From positions 1-64,000 of the forward strand of contig ASZJ01000119.1 in the NCBI GenBank assembly GCA_000416275.1: 64,000 nt of DNA. The letters are read 5' to 3'. A program made the translations under genes and the position numbers. This stretch comes from Osedax symbiont Rs1 (GTDB lineage: Bacteria; Pseudomonadota; Gammaproteobacteria; Pseudomonadales; Balneatricaceae). Shown here piece by piece: positions 1 through 8,957 of this stretch (positions are counted from its first letter, which is position 1; the number at the start of each line of letters is the position of its first letter). The notes under the pieces were generated by a model, which was not told the origin of the DNA, made no database searches, and saw nothing but the letters and a program-made list of their open reading frames with translations.

Positions 1-116
1 CTAAGTATTAGGTCTTTCTAATCTTCTAAGGTTTTCTCTGTGGTAGAAAAGGCTCTTAAAAGAAGTAGAGAAGATTAGTTACTAGCTAGGTTAAGTTTAC
101 TTTCGTTTCTAGAATT

Positions 117-797
117 TCAACTTTCAACTTTCAACTTACAAACCTTATCCTTTTGAAAATCCTCAATGCCTATTCTAGGACATACTACTGCCGCTAATTG
201 ATAGTGCTTTAACAGTGAGCGTGCAGTGGGCTTTTGTTGTTGATAGATTCGCTCTAGTGCGCGAACTGCTTTATTTTGTGAGTCTGCTGTGAGGCCGCTC
301 CAGTTAGAGAATATTGCCTGGACTAGCGCTTGATTACTGGCGATTTCCCAGCGCCCGTATTTGATGGCCTGGTTGATTGAGTAGAGGAAAACAACATCGA
401 ATTGTCGCATCTTAGATTTCATTAATGCCATGTTTGCCCAGCTATACGGCCATTCTGGTCGTAGTTGGCTGGCTCTTTGATGGGTGTTGTAGGCAAGTCG
501 TAAATATTCTTGATAGGCTCTTGGATCCGCTGAGTTATGTATGGCCCTGAGGTAGTATAGCCTGGCGAGATACTCGTGGTATTCGGCATTGTTCGGGCGC
601 AGTTGAATGGATGTTTGTATTTTTAGCTGGGCGCTAGCGACATCTTGTTCTGTGATGGGGTTTTGTTGGTTGTCGATTAAGTTTTTTACCGGATAGTGAC
701 TGAGGTCGGCTAGCGCGATTAGTATCCCCAGGTAAATGAGATAAGCTAATCCGCTCAACAGTATCGCTATTAGGCAGTACTTGCGAACTTTCAGCAT
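117..797 (-). CDS. TPR-like membrane-anchored protein of exopolysaccharide locus (VpsP-like)
   Basis: A 226-aa protein with one N-terminal membrane segment (about residues 8-31), followed by a mostly helical region with tetratricopeptide-like spacing (for example RPNNAEYHEYLARLYYLRA near residue 67 and RPEWPYSWANMALMKSKM near residue 113). It is the last gene seen of a minus-strand exopolysaccharide cluster and overlaps the stop of the upstream phosphatase gene by 7 bases, so it is almost certainly cotranslated with it. VpsP-like proteins of this size and layout occur in Vibrio-type polysaccharide loci, but their biochemical role is not established. The assignment is inferred from position and architecture; a generic TPR scaffold remains possible. 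The cluster may continue beyond the window start. Confidence 0.7.
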   Translation of the reverse strand: MLKVRKYCLIAILLSGLAYLIYLGILIALADLSHYPVKNLIDNQQNPITEQDVASAQLKIQTSIQLRPNNAEYHEYLARLYYLRAIHNSADPRAYQEYLRLAYNTHQRASQLRPEWPYSWANMALMKSKMRQFDVVFLYSINQAIKYGRWEIASNQALVQAIFSNWSGLTADSQNKAVRALERIYQQQKPTARSLLKHYQLAAVVCPRIGIEDFQKDKVCKLKVES

Positions 798-1513
798 TTA
801 GCTTGGATTATTTTTTTAGGTGTGTCTATCATCAAGCGCTGCGCCATTTGCCGGTCGTATTTATCGCTTATAAATTGGTAGGCTTCGGAGAGGATCGGTG
901 GGCGATGCTTGGTGTTATGAGCATCGCTGGCGATGACAGTCGCCCAGTTGTTGTCGAGAAACTGCTGAGCGCTGTGGTAGGCGTGCACACCAAATTTGCC
1001 GGTGACTGACATGGCGGTTAATTGAAATAGGCAACCGCGTTCGATGAAGGGGTCGGCTTTGTGTATGTCGTGCATAATCGCCTTGTTTCGCTCTGGATGA
1101 ACGATCATCGGCATGATGTCCCTTTGGATTAGCCAGTCGACCAGCTTTTCGCTACCCACTGGAATGCCATCGTGAGGAAGCTCTAACAACATCACTTGCT
1201 TATTTTGCCAGTAGCCAATAAAAGGTAAGCTGTTGGCGCTGTATAAGCTGAGTACTTCAGCGCTGAGCCTGACTTCTCCGGCTATGCCTAAGCTAATCGG
1301 TAAATTCAGTTGTTTGACTAGCGCCTGCAGTTTTTCGAAGGGCTGTTGCAAGCTCTGTTGGGTGTTTTGATAACGACCTGGTTGGATGTGGGGAGTTAAC
1401 ACCATATGGGTGATGCCGTCGGCAATGGCCATTTTCAGTAAGGCAATTGAGTCTTGATCATCGGTTGCACCATCATCGACGTCAGGCAGTAGATGACAGT
1501 GCAAATCAATCAT
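791..1513 (-). CDS. PHP-domain tyrosine-protein phosphatase (CpsB/YwqE type)
   Basis: A 240-aa PHP-fold metallo-phosphatase. The N-terminus carries the metal-binding DLHCHLLPDVDDGA motif (residues 3-16); further metal ligands are in HPERN (near residue 139) and SDAHN (near residue 196). In this family (CpsB, YwqE) the enzyme removes phosphate from the C-terminal tyrosine cluster of the cognate bacterial tyrosine kinase and so tunes polymer length. Its start overlaps the stop of the kinase gene by 4 bases, which fits a kinase/phosphatase pair in one operon. Length is close to the family norm. The function is known for the family; the pairing with this kinase is inferred from adjacency. Confidence 0.88.
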   Translation of the reverse strand: MIDLHCHLLPDVDDGATDDQDSIALLKMAIADGITHMVLTPHIQPGRYQNTQQSLQQPFEKLQALVKQLNLPISLGIAGEVRLSAEVLSLYSANSLPFIGYWQNKQVMLLELPHDGIPVGSEKLVDWLIQRDIMPMIVHPERNKAIMHDIHKADPFIERGCLFQLTAMSVTGKFGVHAYHSAQQFLDNNWATVIASDAHNTKHRPPILSEAYQFISDKYDRQMAQRLMIDTPKKIIQAKC

Positions 1514-3732
1514 GCATTCGCCCCAGAATAGCCATAGTTATCATAGTAGCCGCTGTGATCTTCACCATAATACTGTTCGGCCTTCTTTACATCGACCTGA
1601 TTTAAAATAACCCCGGCAATGTTGCCATTCACTTGTCGGATACGTTTGAGGCCGTTTTTTGCATGCTGCACTGTTGTAGCATCCGCTTTGACCACATATA
1701 GGTAAGCATCAACCATTGGCGCTAAGACCAGTGCATCACTGACAGCTTGGCAAGGCGCTGTATCAATGATGACTTTGTCATATGCTTTCCCCAATCCGAC
1801 CAGTAGATCTTTAAAGCGTTGCGAAGAGAGTAATTCTGAGGGGTTTGGCGGGAGGGTGCCGCAAGGCAGTACGTCAAAGCCGCCTTGCTCATAAGTGACA
1901 ATACACTCTTCCAGGCTGTTGGTCTGTGCGACTAAGTTGGAAAGGCCAAACTTATGGTCGGTTAAATCTAACGCTTTATGTATTGAAGGCCTGCGCATGT
2001 CTGCATCAATTAGCAGCACGCTTCCTACTTGCGCTAATGCACAGGCGATGCCCAATGCGCTGGAGGTCTTTCCCTCTCCAGGTGTGGTAGAGGTGATGCT
2101 AATAATTTTATAAGGCTGATCTAGTGACGATAATATAACACCGGTTCTGATGGTTCTTAAGGATTCAGAGTAGCCGGAGTGGGGCTCGTCTAGGTACTGT
2201 GTATAGCTGGGGTTAGGCTGGCGCTTTTTCACCGCCAGTAAAGGGAGTAGGCCGAGCATTAATTCGCCGAGTTTGGTTTCTACTTCCAAGCTGGTCTTGA
2301 TGGTGTTATCTAATGCTTTGAGTAAAAAGGCGACCATCACTGCAAACATAAAGCTGACGACAAATGCCAGGGCCATAATTAGCTTTTTATTGGGCTTGAT
2401 CGGTCTTAATGGGGTGCTTGCAAGATCGGTGATGCGGGCGTTGGCGGTTTTTAAATCGCCGGTTGCACTGGTTTCGCTAAAGCGGGTGTAGAACTGCTCG
2501 AAAAGTGCACGTTTGGTGTCAACGTCTTGTTGTAATTCATTAAGCTTGTACTCTTTGCCGCTGAGCTTCTGCATATCGCTCTTGGTATTATCTAGGCTGT
2601 CTTCTAAAGATTGTACTGCCTCAACAGCGACTTTGTACTTGTTTTCTATACCGCGCGCGATGGATATTATTTGTCTATTTAGATTGCTGTAGGCGCGCGA
2701 GCGCTCCGCATTAATGGCTTTCATTTTCGGGTGCTTTTTGCCGTAGCGATTGGCGACTTCGCTGCGTCTCAGTTCTACACCGGCCACTACATCTTTCAAA
2801 CTTTGTACTAGCGGGTGGCTTAAAATAGATGGGATCAACTGCAGCTTTGAGGAGCTTTTGCGGCCAAATTTTTGGATTTGCTCATACAAGCTCTTTAATT
2901 CTAAGCGCTCGCGTTTGGCATCTATTAGTTTTTTTGAAACTAGGTCTATCTCTCGCTCGGCTATGCCTAAACCGCCATCTTTACCGACAATTTTTTCTTG
3001 TTCGCGATAGTCTTGTAAGCGTCGCTCAGCGGCGGTTAAATCAACCCTTTGGCCTTTTAACTGTTTGTTTAGCCAAGTGGTGGCTTTTACAGTCAGCTCT
3101 AATTTAGCCGCTAAATTATCCTCGATGTAGGTATTGGCGACTTCATTGGCGATAATCGCGGCAAGTTTGGCGCTTGACGACTGAAAACTGATTCTAACTA
3201 GTTGCGTCTTGCGAATGGGGGAGATGCTTAAACTGTCTAAATAGGCGCTGATCATGTTTTCAATGGCAGCTACATCGGATTCTAGTTCATCTGCAGCGCT
3301 TGCTGAAAAAAGATCAGGGAAGTATTCTGCTAATAGTAGTTTGGGATTAAAGTCTGCCAGAAAACTAACTTTATCGTCTGCTTGGTTGTAAACTGGGTGA
3401 TTAATCAAATCTAGTTTTAGAATAACTTTTCGGGCTAAACTGCGCGATTTTAATATTTCAAACTGTGTGAGTAGATATTCGCTGCTGCCATCTAAACCGT
3501 ATACTTCTTGAATGGAAACAACATTAGTCTGTTGAGACTCTATCAATAAAGTAGTTGTGGCTTTATAAATGGGGGTTATATTGAAGACCACTAAAGTGCT
3601 TAGAAGGGTGGCCATGATGGAAAATCCAAAAATCCCCCACTTGTGATGTATAAGCACGCGCCAATATTGGCGTAAATCTATCAATTCTTCATTTTGATTG
3701 GCAGAATTAGTATCTTTGTAACTGGCATCCAT
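1510..3732 (-). CDS. Wzz/Wzc-like polysaccharide co-polymerase with tyrosine autokinase domain
   Basis: A 740-aa inner-membrane protein. A Wzz domain with the first membrane segment lies near residues 35-52, a long coiled-coil periplasmic part covers about 200-430, and a second membrane segment lies near 455-472. The cytoplasmic BY-kinase domain has Walker A (TPGEGKTSSA, about residue 550), Walker A' (VLLIDADMRRPS) and Walker B (VIIDTAPC). The C-terminus has the tyrosine cluster expected for autophosphorylation (EQYYGEDHSGYYDNYGYSG). Such proteins control chain length and export of exopolysaccharide with a Wza-type partner, which is encoded just upstream. The cognate PHP phosphatase follows with a 4-base overlap. 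The specific polymer cannot be told from this window. Confidence 0.92.
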   Translation of the reverse strand: MDASYKDTNSANQNEELIDLRQYWRVLIHHKWGIFGFSIMATLLSTLVVFNITPIYKATTTLLIESQQTNVVSIQEVYGLDGSSEYLLTQFEILKSRSLARKVILKLDLINHPVYNQADDKVSFLADFNPKLLLAEYFPDLFSASAADELESDVAAIENMISAYLDSLSISPIRKTQLVRISFQSSSAKLAAIIANEVANTYIEDNLAAKLELTVKATTWLNKQLKGQRVDLTAAERRLQDYREQEKIVGKDGGLGIAEREIDLVSKKLIDAKRERLELKSLYEQIQKFGRKSSSKLQLIPSILSHPLVQSLKDVVAGVELRRSEVANRYGKKHPKMKAINAERSRAYSNLNRQIISIARGIENKYKVAVEAVQSLEDSLDNTKSDMQKLSGKEYKLNELQQDVDTKRALFEQFYTRFSETSATGDLKTANARITDLASTPLRPIKPNKKLIMALAFVVSFMFAVMVAFLLKALDNTIKTSLEVETKLGELMLGLLPLLAVKKRQPNPSYTQYLDEPHSGYSESLRTIRTGVILSSLDQPYKIISITSTTPGEGKTSSALGIACALAQVGSVLLIDADMRRPSIHKALDLTDHKFGLSNLVAQTNSLEECIVTYEQGGFDVLPCGTLPPNPSELLSSQRFKDLLVGLGKAYDKVIIDTAPCQAVSDALVLAPMVDAYLYVVKADATTVQHAKNGLKRIRQVNGNIAGVILNQVDVKKAEQYYGEDHSGYYDNYGYSGANA

Positions 3733-3813
3733 TGCAGGGTTCCACAGAAGTTAAGTAAATATTGATTAAAGCACAGTTTCGGGTATGTATTAATGACTTC
3801 ATAAAAATGATAG

Positions 3814-4347
3814 CTAAAAGAAACTTTGGTCAATAGTAATGACATCGCCTGGCGCCACAGCATGATTGTTTTTCATTTTTTGACGTTGTTCTTCTCCGTC
3901 GTGAATAACGTACATTTTACTGCTTGAAGCTCTTTCGGTGTAACCGCCAGCTAGAGCGGCTGCTTTTTGTAAGGTCAAACCGGGTTGATAAGGATAGGCA
4001 CCCGGATTTTCGACTTCGCCGTTAATATAAAATTCCCGGTAATTAAGCACTTGAATGTTGATGCTGGGATTAACTAGGAAACCATCGGAAAGCTCAGTAG
4101 TCAGTAGTTTGCTCAGGTCTCCAATGGTCATGTCTAGGGCATTAATTTCACCCAAGAACGGAAAAGAGAGCGTGCCGGCATCACTTAAAGTGAATTCTGA
4201 ACTCAGTTCTTCTTCGCCAAATACTTTGATACTGATTTTATCGCCACTGCCTAAGCGGTAGCCGGAAAAGACTTCAGCGTAAGAGGTGTTTGCTATTAAA
4301 GCGAGGGATAGTAGTAGCGCTTGTAAGGTATTGACTATATTTTTCAT
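3814..4347 (-). CDS. Polysaccharide export protein, short Wza-like (SLBB domain)
   Basis: A 177-aa secreted protein with a type I signal peptide (cleavage expected after about residue 24, TSYA/E). It has the Poly_export domain, recognisable from GYRLGSGDKISIKVFGEEELS, and one SLBB domain (FYINGEVENPGAYPYQPGLTLQKA...). It lacks the C-terminal amphipathic helix that forms the outer-membrane pore of E. coli Wza (full Wza is about 380 aa) and has no lipobox, so it belongs to the short periplasmic class. These are thought to work with a separate outer-membrane beta-barrel, and a barrel gene lies upstream. It is the first clear cistron before the kinase; 81 bases separate them. No strong Shine-Dalgarno site is visible. 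Confidence 0.88.
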   Translation of the reverse strand: MKNIVNTLQALLLSLALIANTSYAEVFSGYRLGSGDKISIKVFGEEELSSEFTLSDAGTLSFPFLGEINALDMTIGDLSKLLTTELSDGFLVNPSINIQVLNYREFYINGEVENPGAYPYQPGLTLQKAAALAGGYTERASSSKMYVIHDGEEQRQKMKNNHAVAPGDVITIDQSFF

Positions 4348-4710
4348 TTTCTAACCATTTCAGTGTGTGAAATTAGCATTTTACGTGACCTGGTGAGCGA
4401 ATACGAAATAAATAAAACGGATAAGCTTAAATAGTTATAAATGAGGACTAGCTAATGCTCCTCATTTTAGGATTTATAGATTAATTTACAGCAGTTAACC
4501 AGGTGCCGAACTTATGGAAATTTGATCCTCAAATTGGTCTGCTAAAAAGTAGAGTTAGCGTAAAATATTGCTTGTACAGCGACATTCAAAAGATTCAGTG
4601 CGCCTTTTAAAAGCGCGTGTAAAGATTCGTGTAAGGTGCGTGAGTGCTTTTCAAGTGACTTTTGGAACAATAATTTATGCTAAGCGCCATATGGGGCTTA
4701 CTATGTCAGT
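4348..4710. other. Gene-free stretch between export protein and beta-barrel genes
   Basis: No convincing coding region on either strand. It probably holds the promoter for the minus-strand export/kinase operon, but I cannot point to a clear -35/-10 pair. A short GCGC...TTTTAAAA...GCGC dyad occurs near 4600 without a following T tract. Confidence 0.4.
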
Positions 4711-5880
4711 TTATAGAGAGCTTTGCACGGTGAACATTAGGGTATTTTTCTTAAAACTACTGCCTGCAAGATTAGAGTCCTTGTCTGTGAATGTATAACC
4801 TAGTCCCCAATTCAGCCATCTTCTAGCCTCGTAATTTAAACCTAGTACAAAGACATCGGTGGTGTCTTTGCGAGTGCTGCCGGAAAAGTCCTCAATCCTT
4901 TCGTCATAGGATATAATAGTTTTAAACTTATCTTTCCAGTAGTGATCCCAGCTCACTCCGTAGTATTTGGTATCTATATGCGAGGCTGTGGTGGTTGATT
5001 CTCCAAATTCTTGGCCACTTCTAAAGGTAAAAGTCGAGTAGGTTTTTGGATTCCAATCTATGTTTGCATCCCATGTACCACCGCTGGAGTCCTTTAAAGA
5101 GCTGTCTTTAAAATTTTTGTCTGACCAGCCAATATCAAGTGAACCTGAGGTTTTAGCTGTTGCATCCCAGTCGGCACCAATTAAATAGCGAATATTGGTA
5201 CTGTCTTTGTTGGAGTTGTCATAGTTGATATCACTGCTGGTGATTTTACTGAATATCTGAGTTTTATCGGAGATACGGTACTTAAAAGTCGCTCCTAAGT
5301 TGATTTGATCGTAATCTCGATTAAAAGTAGTCGATCTAAAGTTGGTAAACTCTTTGTCTTGGTAGCTGGCCTCGAGAACAACCTGCCCGGTGGCCTCTCT
5401 ACCGCCATAAGTGTAAATGCCTTGAAATGCCTTGAGGTCATACTCTAGCGGGGCGTTGTTTGTTGTAAGTGCACCGCCATCTTCGTCGCCTCGCGCTTCA
5501 TGGCCTTTAATCAATGATGCTTTTAAATCTATACGGTTTTTGCTGTTTCCTATAATGTTAGCAGTGGTATTTAAGTTGTGATCGAGGTAATTGTCTTGGG
5601 AGCTGCTGTGTAAAATCCCTTTTTCAAAACCGTAGTTTAATCTTAGCCGGGTATTGTCCGTTTCGGCCTCAAACATCAAGTTTGGGTTGATTCGAGTTAC
5701 CCATGAGCTTTTCTTGGCAGTTTGTGTCGCTAAAACATTATCGTCATGACCGCTGACCAGGCTAATCGTAGGATATAAATTGATTGCCCCAATAGGTATA
5801 GATGCTGGTTCGACAGAATGAACATAAGCTGAGGTTGAAATAAATAAGCAGGTGATTACAGTTTGCTTAACGGCGTTAAT
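4711..5880 (-). pseudogene. Outer-membrane beta-barrel protein of the polysaccharide locus, 5' end disrupted
   Basis: The reading frame is open from 5886 down to the stop at 4711-4713. It encodes a signal-peptide-like start (INAVKQTVITCLFISTSAYV), a turn rich in Asn and Asp (SGHDDNVLA) and then alternating beta strands ending in TLMFTVQSSL. This is typical of the 14- to 16-strand barrels next to short Wza-like proteins in exopolysaccharide loci (BBP2/PEP-CTERM-associated type). No ATG, GTG or TTG exists in frame before codon TTG 5679, which lies well inside the mature barrel. The only early candidate is ATT at 5880, with no Shine-Dalgarno site. The frame is cut just upstream by the palindrome at 5891-5970, so the native start and RBS seem to have been removed by insertion. 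It could survive through ATT initiation; otherwise it is a recent pseudogene. The coding part itself shows no internal stop. Confidence 0.72.
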
Positions 5881-5891
5881 CTTATGTTACG

Positions 5892-5969
5892 TTATGCAGA
5901 GGTCTCAGTGTAAAAAAGCCCGGTTTAGGCAACTAAACCGGGCTTTTTTACACTGAGACCTCTGCATAA
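5892..5969. repeat. Perfect 78-bp palindrome (37-bp arms, 4-nt loop) with a terminator-like core
   Basis: Arms at 5892-5928 and 5933-5969 are exact reverse complements around the loop GCAA. The outer 15 bases of each arm are the terminal sequence of the MITE family (TTATGCAGAGGTCTC and its complement). The inner part (AAAAAAGCCCGGTTTAG and its complement, flanked by AGTGT/ACACT) looks like a bidirectional Rho-independent terminator. It abuts the truncated 5' end of the beta-barrel gene. Its right arm runs into the larger element at 5955-6155. Confidence 0.9.
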
Positions 5970-6155
5970 TTTACCCAGAGGGCATGATAACTGCGCTCGG
6001 TGATACGGCGTTAAAAACCGGCTCAAAATGCTCATTTACACCAGTAATACCCATAAAGAAGGGCGTACTGTACCCAAAGTGAGGGGCACACTGACTCTGC
6101 TATCGCGCCGGTTTTGCCTAGTATTATCTTCGCTCAGAAGGTTATGCAATGTCTC
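5955..6155 (-). repeat. MITE-like element, copy F (reverse orientation)
   Basis: 201 bp from GAGACCTCTGCATAA to TTATGCAATGTCTC. It shares the internal blocks of the other copies (CGGCGTTAAAAACCGGCTCA, an ATGCTCATTTACAC block, CGCCGGTTTTG) in the orientation of copy C. Unlike the other copies it shows no target duplication (left flank ACACT, right flank GCTAA), and its left end forms half of the palindrome. A rearrangement after insertion is likely. Confidence 0.8.
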
Positions 6156-6348
6156 GCTAAATAATGATCGGGTGAATTTTATCAAAAAACCAGCAATATA
6201 AATACTAAAAATGAATCACTATTTTAGTATTTTCTCATAAAATGTTGGCGCTGGTTGATTATGAATAGAAATATCAGTATATAATCCGTCATGTTAATGT
6301 TTGGTTAATTGTTAGAAGCTTAAGTCGTCTTTTGTTTTGTTTGGGTTG

Positions 6349-7345
6349 TTGATATTGCAGTCTGATTTTTCAAAGTTGCACCCAGGCCTGGTGTTGGGTT
6401 TGGTTGAGAGCTATGGGTATGAGGAGGGCGGGCAGGCAGTCGTCCCCGGTTAGCAGTTATGAAAGCCGGGTCTTTCAAGGCGTCTTGTCAGAGGGTGGCT
6501 TTGTGGTTGCTAAGTTTTATCGCCCTCTGCGCTGGAGTGAGGCGCAGATTCTTTAAGAGCATTGTTTTAGTGATAAAATTTATGCGGGGGAGTCGCCACT
6601 CCACAAAACCTGAAAGATGCTTCGGCAGCTAGTTTGAGTTCTATAAAAGGCTATTTTTGCTCGGTGCAGCCTGGAGTTTCTGGTAGCTCGCCTGATCCTA
6701 GAAAATTTGGATAGTTAGTTTCAAGTTGGTCAAGTGCTGGGGGAGTTGTACTATGCCATCTAAGGGCTGCAGTGTGTCGAGCGTAGAGCTTATGATGTCC
6801 GGCAAATCGGCACTGAAAATGCTGGTTTTTTGAGCGTTGACTGGTTGCCAAAAAAGTAGTTAGAAAGCTATCCTAAGGCGAGCAGTATCTTGCCAGAAAG
6901 ATTTCGAAATGTCTGCCCGCAGATTTTTCGGCGTATTTTATCGCTGATCATGGGGTCGTCACTTGTCCAATTTGCTGATAATCGATATGGGCCCGGTACT
7001 GTTGAATTTAAACGATGCGATGATGGCTCCCGCAGTGCAGGGTCTGTAGATTTTTTGTCTGGGGGCCTGCGACAGCAGCAAACTGAGCTCTCTTGAATTG
7101 ATACTAGTCAATGACCCTTAAACTATTACTTATTTGGCTGGTAAATGTTAGGTGCTTGTACCACTATATGCGCTTAATTTAATTAGGGATGGTGCGTAAG
7201 GTTATGTGCGCTATATTGGTCACGAGTGTCGCTGTTGGCTTTTGATGGAGTTTCTGGATAAGAAGTCTCTGTGTGAATATATAGAGTCGATAATGCAAAG
7301 CGATGAACAGCCCCTGCGAGCTGTGGGTGTGCTGCTCGGGAATGT
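6349..7345 (+). pseudogene. srkA: Decayed stress response kinase SrkA/YihE
   Basis: Short stretches in shifting plus-strand frames match SrkA in order: DFSKLHPGLVLGLVESYG (from about 6364), SYESRVFQGVLSEGGFVVAK followed by FYRPLRWSEAQIL (6455-6555; compare NSYENRVYQF and FVVKFYRPERWTADQIL in E. coli SrkA), GYFCSVQPGVSG (about 6650), NLLIIDMGPVLLNLNDAMM then APAVQGL (about 6975-7050; compare the metal-binding FVDLDDARNGPAVQDLW), and a final RYIGHECRCW (about 7203). Several stops and frameshifts separate them. The catalytic HGDCH is reduced to WGRH and the DLDD metal motif reads NLND. I infer an inactive remnant of this Ser/Thr (Rdo) kinase. The MITE copy A lies directly after it. The short open frames here are fragments of this remnant, not genes. 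Confidence 0.78.
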
Positions 7346-7355
7346 ACTTTTTTAT

Positions 7356-7536
7356 GAGGCCTCTGCACAGCGTTGCGAGCGAAGGTAAGGCAAAAACCAG
7401 CGAGATAGCGGAGTTAGTATACCTCTCACTTTGAGTGCAGTGTGCCCTTCTTTAATGGGTATTACTGGGGTAAATGAGCATATTGAGTTGGTTTTTAACG
7501 CCGTAGTACCGAGCGCAGTCGTTATGCAGTGGCCTC
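7356..7536 (+). repeat. MITE-like element, copy A, with 5-bp target duplication
   Basis: 181 bp from GAGGCCTCTGCAC to GTTATGCAGTGGCCTC. It is flanked on both sides by TTTAT (7351-7355 and 7537-7541). Both ends carry the compensating change to GAGGCC/GGCCTC, so the terminal pairing is kept. It lies between the srkA remnant and moaB; its right end is 16 bases before the moaB start codon. Confidence 0.9.
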
Positions 7537-7552
7537 TTTATAGGTGTTGATT

Positions 7553-8101
7553 ATGGGTCACAGTAAAAAAGAAGTAGCTTTTAGGGCGATTAATATCGCC
7601 ATTTTAACCGTGTCAGATAGTAGAACTGCCGCGACAGATACTTCAGGTGATGTGTTGCAGCAGGGGGTTGAGGCGGCTGGGCATAATGTCGCACAGCGGG
7701 CGATAGTGATCGATGATATTTATAAGTTGCGCGCTAGTGTCTCGCCGTGGGTCGCCGATCAAGATATACACGCGATTTTAATTACCGGCGGGACTGGCTT
7801 TACTTCGAGAGACAGTACGCCAGAGGCGATGCTGCCGTTGTTCGATAAAGAAATCAGTGGTTACGGTGAGTTGTTTCGCAGTATTTCCTATCAAGATATA
7901 GGTACTTCGACTATTCAGTCGCGCGCGGTGGCGGGGGTGGCAAATAAAACGGTTATATTTTGTATGCCAGGGTCGCCAAATGCCTGTCGCACGGCTTGGG
8001 AAAAAATAATCTGTCAGCAGTTAGATGTTAGGCATCGGCCCTGTAACTTTGTGGAGATGGTCATGCCTGGCGGTGATATAAGTTGTGAGTCGCGAAGCTA
8101 G
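7553..8101 (+). CDS. moaB: Molybdenum cofactor biosynthesis protein MoaB
   Basis: A 182-aa protein of the MogA/MoaB fold, acting in molybdopterin adenylylation or a related step of molybdenum cofactor synthesis in the cytosol. Characteristic segments are INIAILTVSDSRT (near residue 12), ILITGGTGFTSRDSTPE (near 76) and the CMPGSPNACRTAW loop near 143. The ATG at 7553 is preceded by AGG with an 8-base spacer; a GTG at 7544 would add three residues and is less likely. The whole upstream region is MITE copy A, so the gene must be read from a promoter inside or before that element. mobA follows, giving a small cofactor pair. Confidence 0.92.
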   Translation: MGHSKKEVAFRAINIAILTVSDSRTAATDTSGDVLQQGVEAAGHNVAQRAIVIDDIYKLRASVSPWVADQDIHAILITGGTGFTSRDSTPEAMLPLFDKEISGYGELFRSISYQDIGTSTIQSRAVAGVANKTVIFCMPGSPNACRTAWEKIICQQLDVRHRPCNFVEMVMPGGDISCESRS

Positions 8102-8163
8102 GCAAGCGTTTAGAGCGCTTTGGTGGCTTGTGGTAGTTGATGTTTGAATCGAGAGGCGAGTGC

Positions 8164-8736
8164 ATGGAGTTGTCTGTAGTGGTCTTGGCCGGTGGTCAAG
8201 GTCAGCGTATGGGTGGTTTAGATAAAGGCCTAGTTGTTTTTAATGATCGCAGGATGATTGAGTGGGTGCTCGACACGGTTAGGCCGCTCACTACTCAGTT
8301 GATGATTAGCTGTAATCGGAATATTACTGATTATATGGCCCTGGCGGATAGTGTGGTCTGTGATCGAATAGCGGGCTCTCTTGGGCCGTTAGCGGGTATA
8401 CATGCCGCTATGGAGTCAATGACAGCGACGCATTTGTTGGTGTTGCCTTGTGATACGCCGAAAATTAGCCGCGCGGTTATCGAGCAGTTAATTGAAGCTG
8501 CGCAACGGGATCCGCAGGCGGTGGTGTTTCTGCGCTATGCTGAGTTTATTCATCCGCTGCACGCCATTGTTCCGCTCAGTTTGAAGAGTAGTTTAGAGAG
8601 TTATCTGCTCGATGGCGGTAGGGCGGTGCGCAAGTGGTGCTATCAGCATCGGGTGGTTGAGGTGTCGGTTGCTGCTGTGGATCGTGCTGGGCTGGTCAAT
8701 ATCAATACTAGAGCTGACTTGGAGTGTATTGACTGA
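8164..8736 (+). CDS. mobA: Molybdenum cofactor guanylyltransferase MobA
   Basis: A 190-aa nucleotidyltransferase that attaches GMP to molybdopterin to form the bis-MGD cofactor precursor. The N-terminal GTP-binding signature VVLAGGQGQRMGGLDKGL (residues 5-22) and the metal-site region LLVLPCDTPKIS (near residue 92) are both present. The ATG at 8164 has GAGAGG upstream with a good spacer; an in-frame start 27 bases earlier would add a non-conserved tail. It lies 62 bases after moaB. Length matches the family (about 190-200 aa). Confidence 0.93.
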   Translation: MELSVVVLAGGQGQRMGGLDKGLVVFNDRRMIEWVLDTVRPLTTQLMISCNRNITDYMALADSVVCDRIAGSLGPLAGIHAAMESMTATHLLVLPCDTPKISRAVIEQLIEAAQRDPQAVVFLRYAEFIHPLHAIVPLSLKSSLESYLLDGGRAVRKWCYQHRVVEVSVAAVDRAGLVNINTRADLECID

Positions 8737-8957
8737 TTCTAGCTTTGAGTCATTGCAGTGATAGCTTGGTCTGCCTGTTGTTGACGTTGTCTAAGTGTTG
8801 TCCAAGATGTATTTGACCTCTTTCCCTTCTCACAGTTAAGTGCTTAACGGCTCACGCAAATGGTTAATTGCTTGGATTTCTCCAGCTTAAATCATATTTG
8901 CACATCCCAGTTATCGATAGTAGAGTGCGCTGCACAAAAGTCCATGATTAATAAAGG

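Noticed and set aside
3681..3863. 60-codon minus-strand frame between export protein and kinase
   Set aside because: It overlaps both real genes in another frame and has no family features.
4568..4798. 76-codon plus-strand frame opposite the barrel gene end
   Set aside because: It is antisense to the barrel C-terminus in part, low complexity, with no RBS.
6651..7388. Four open frames of 60-68 codons on both strands
   Set aside because: They coincide with the decayed srkA gene or with MITE copy A; none has a start signal.
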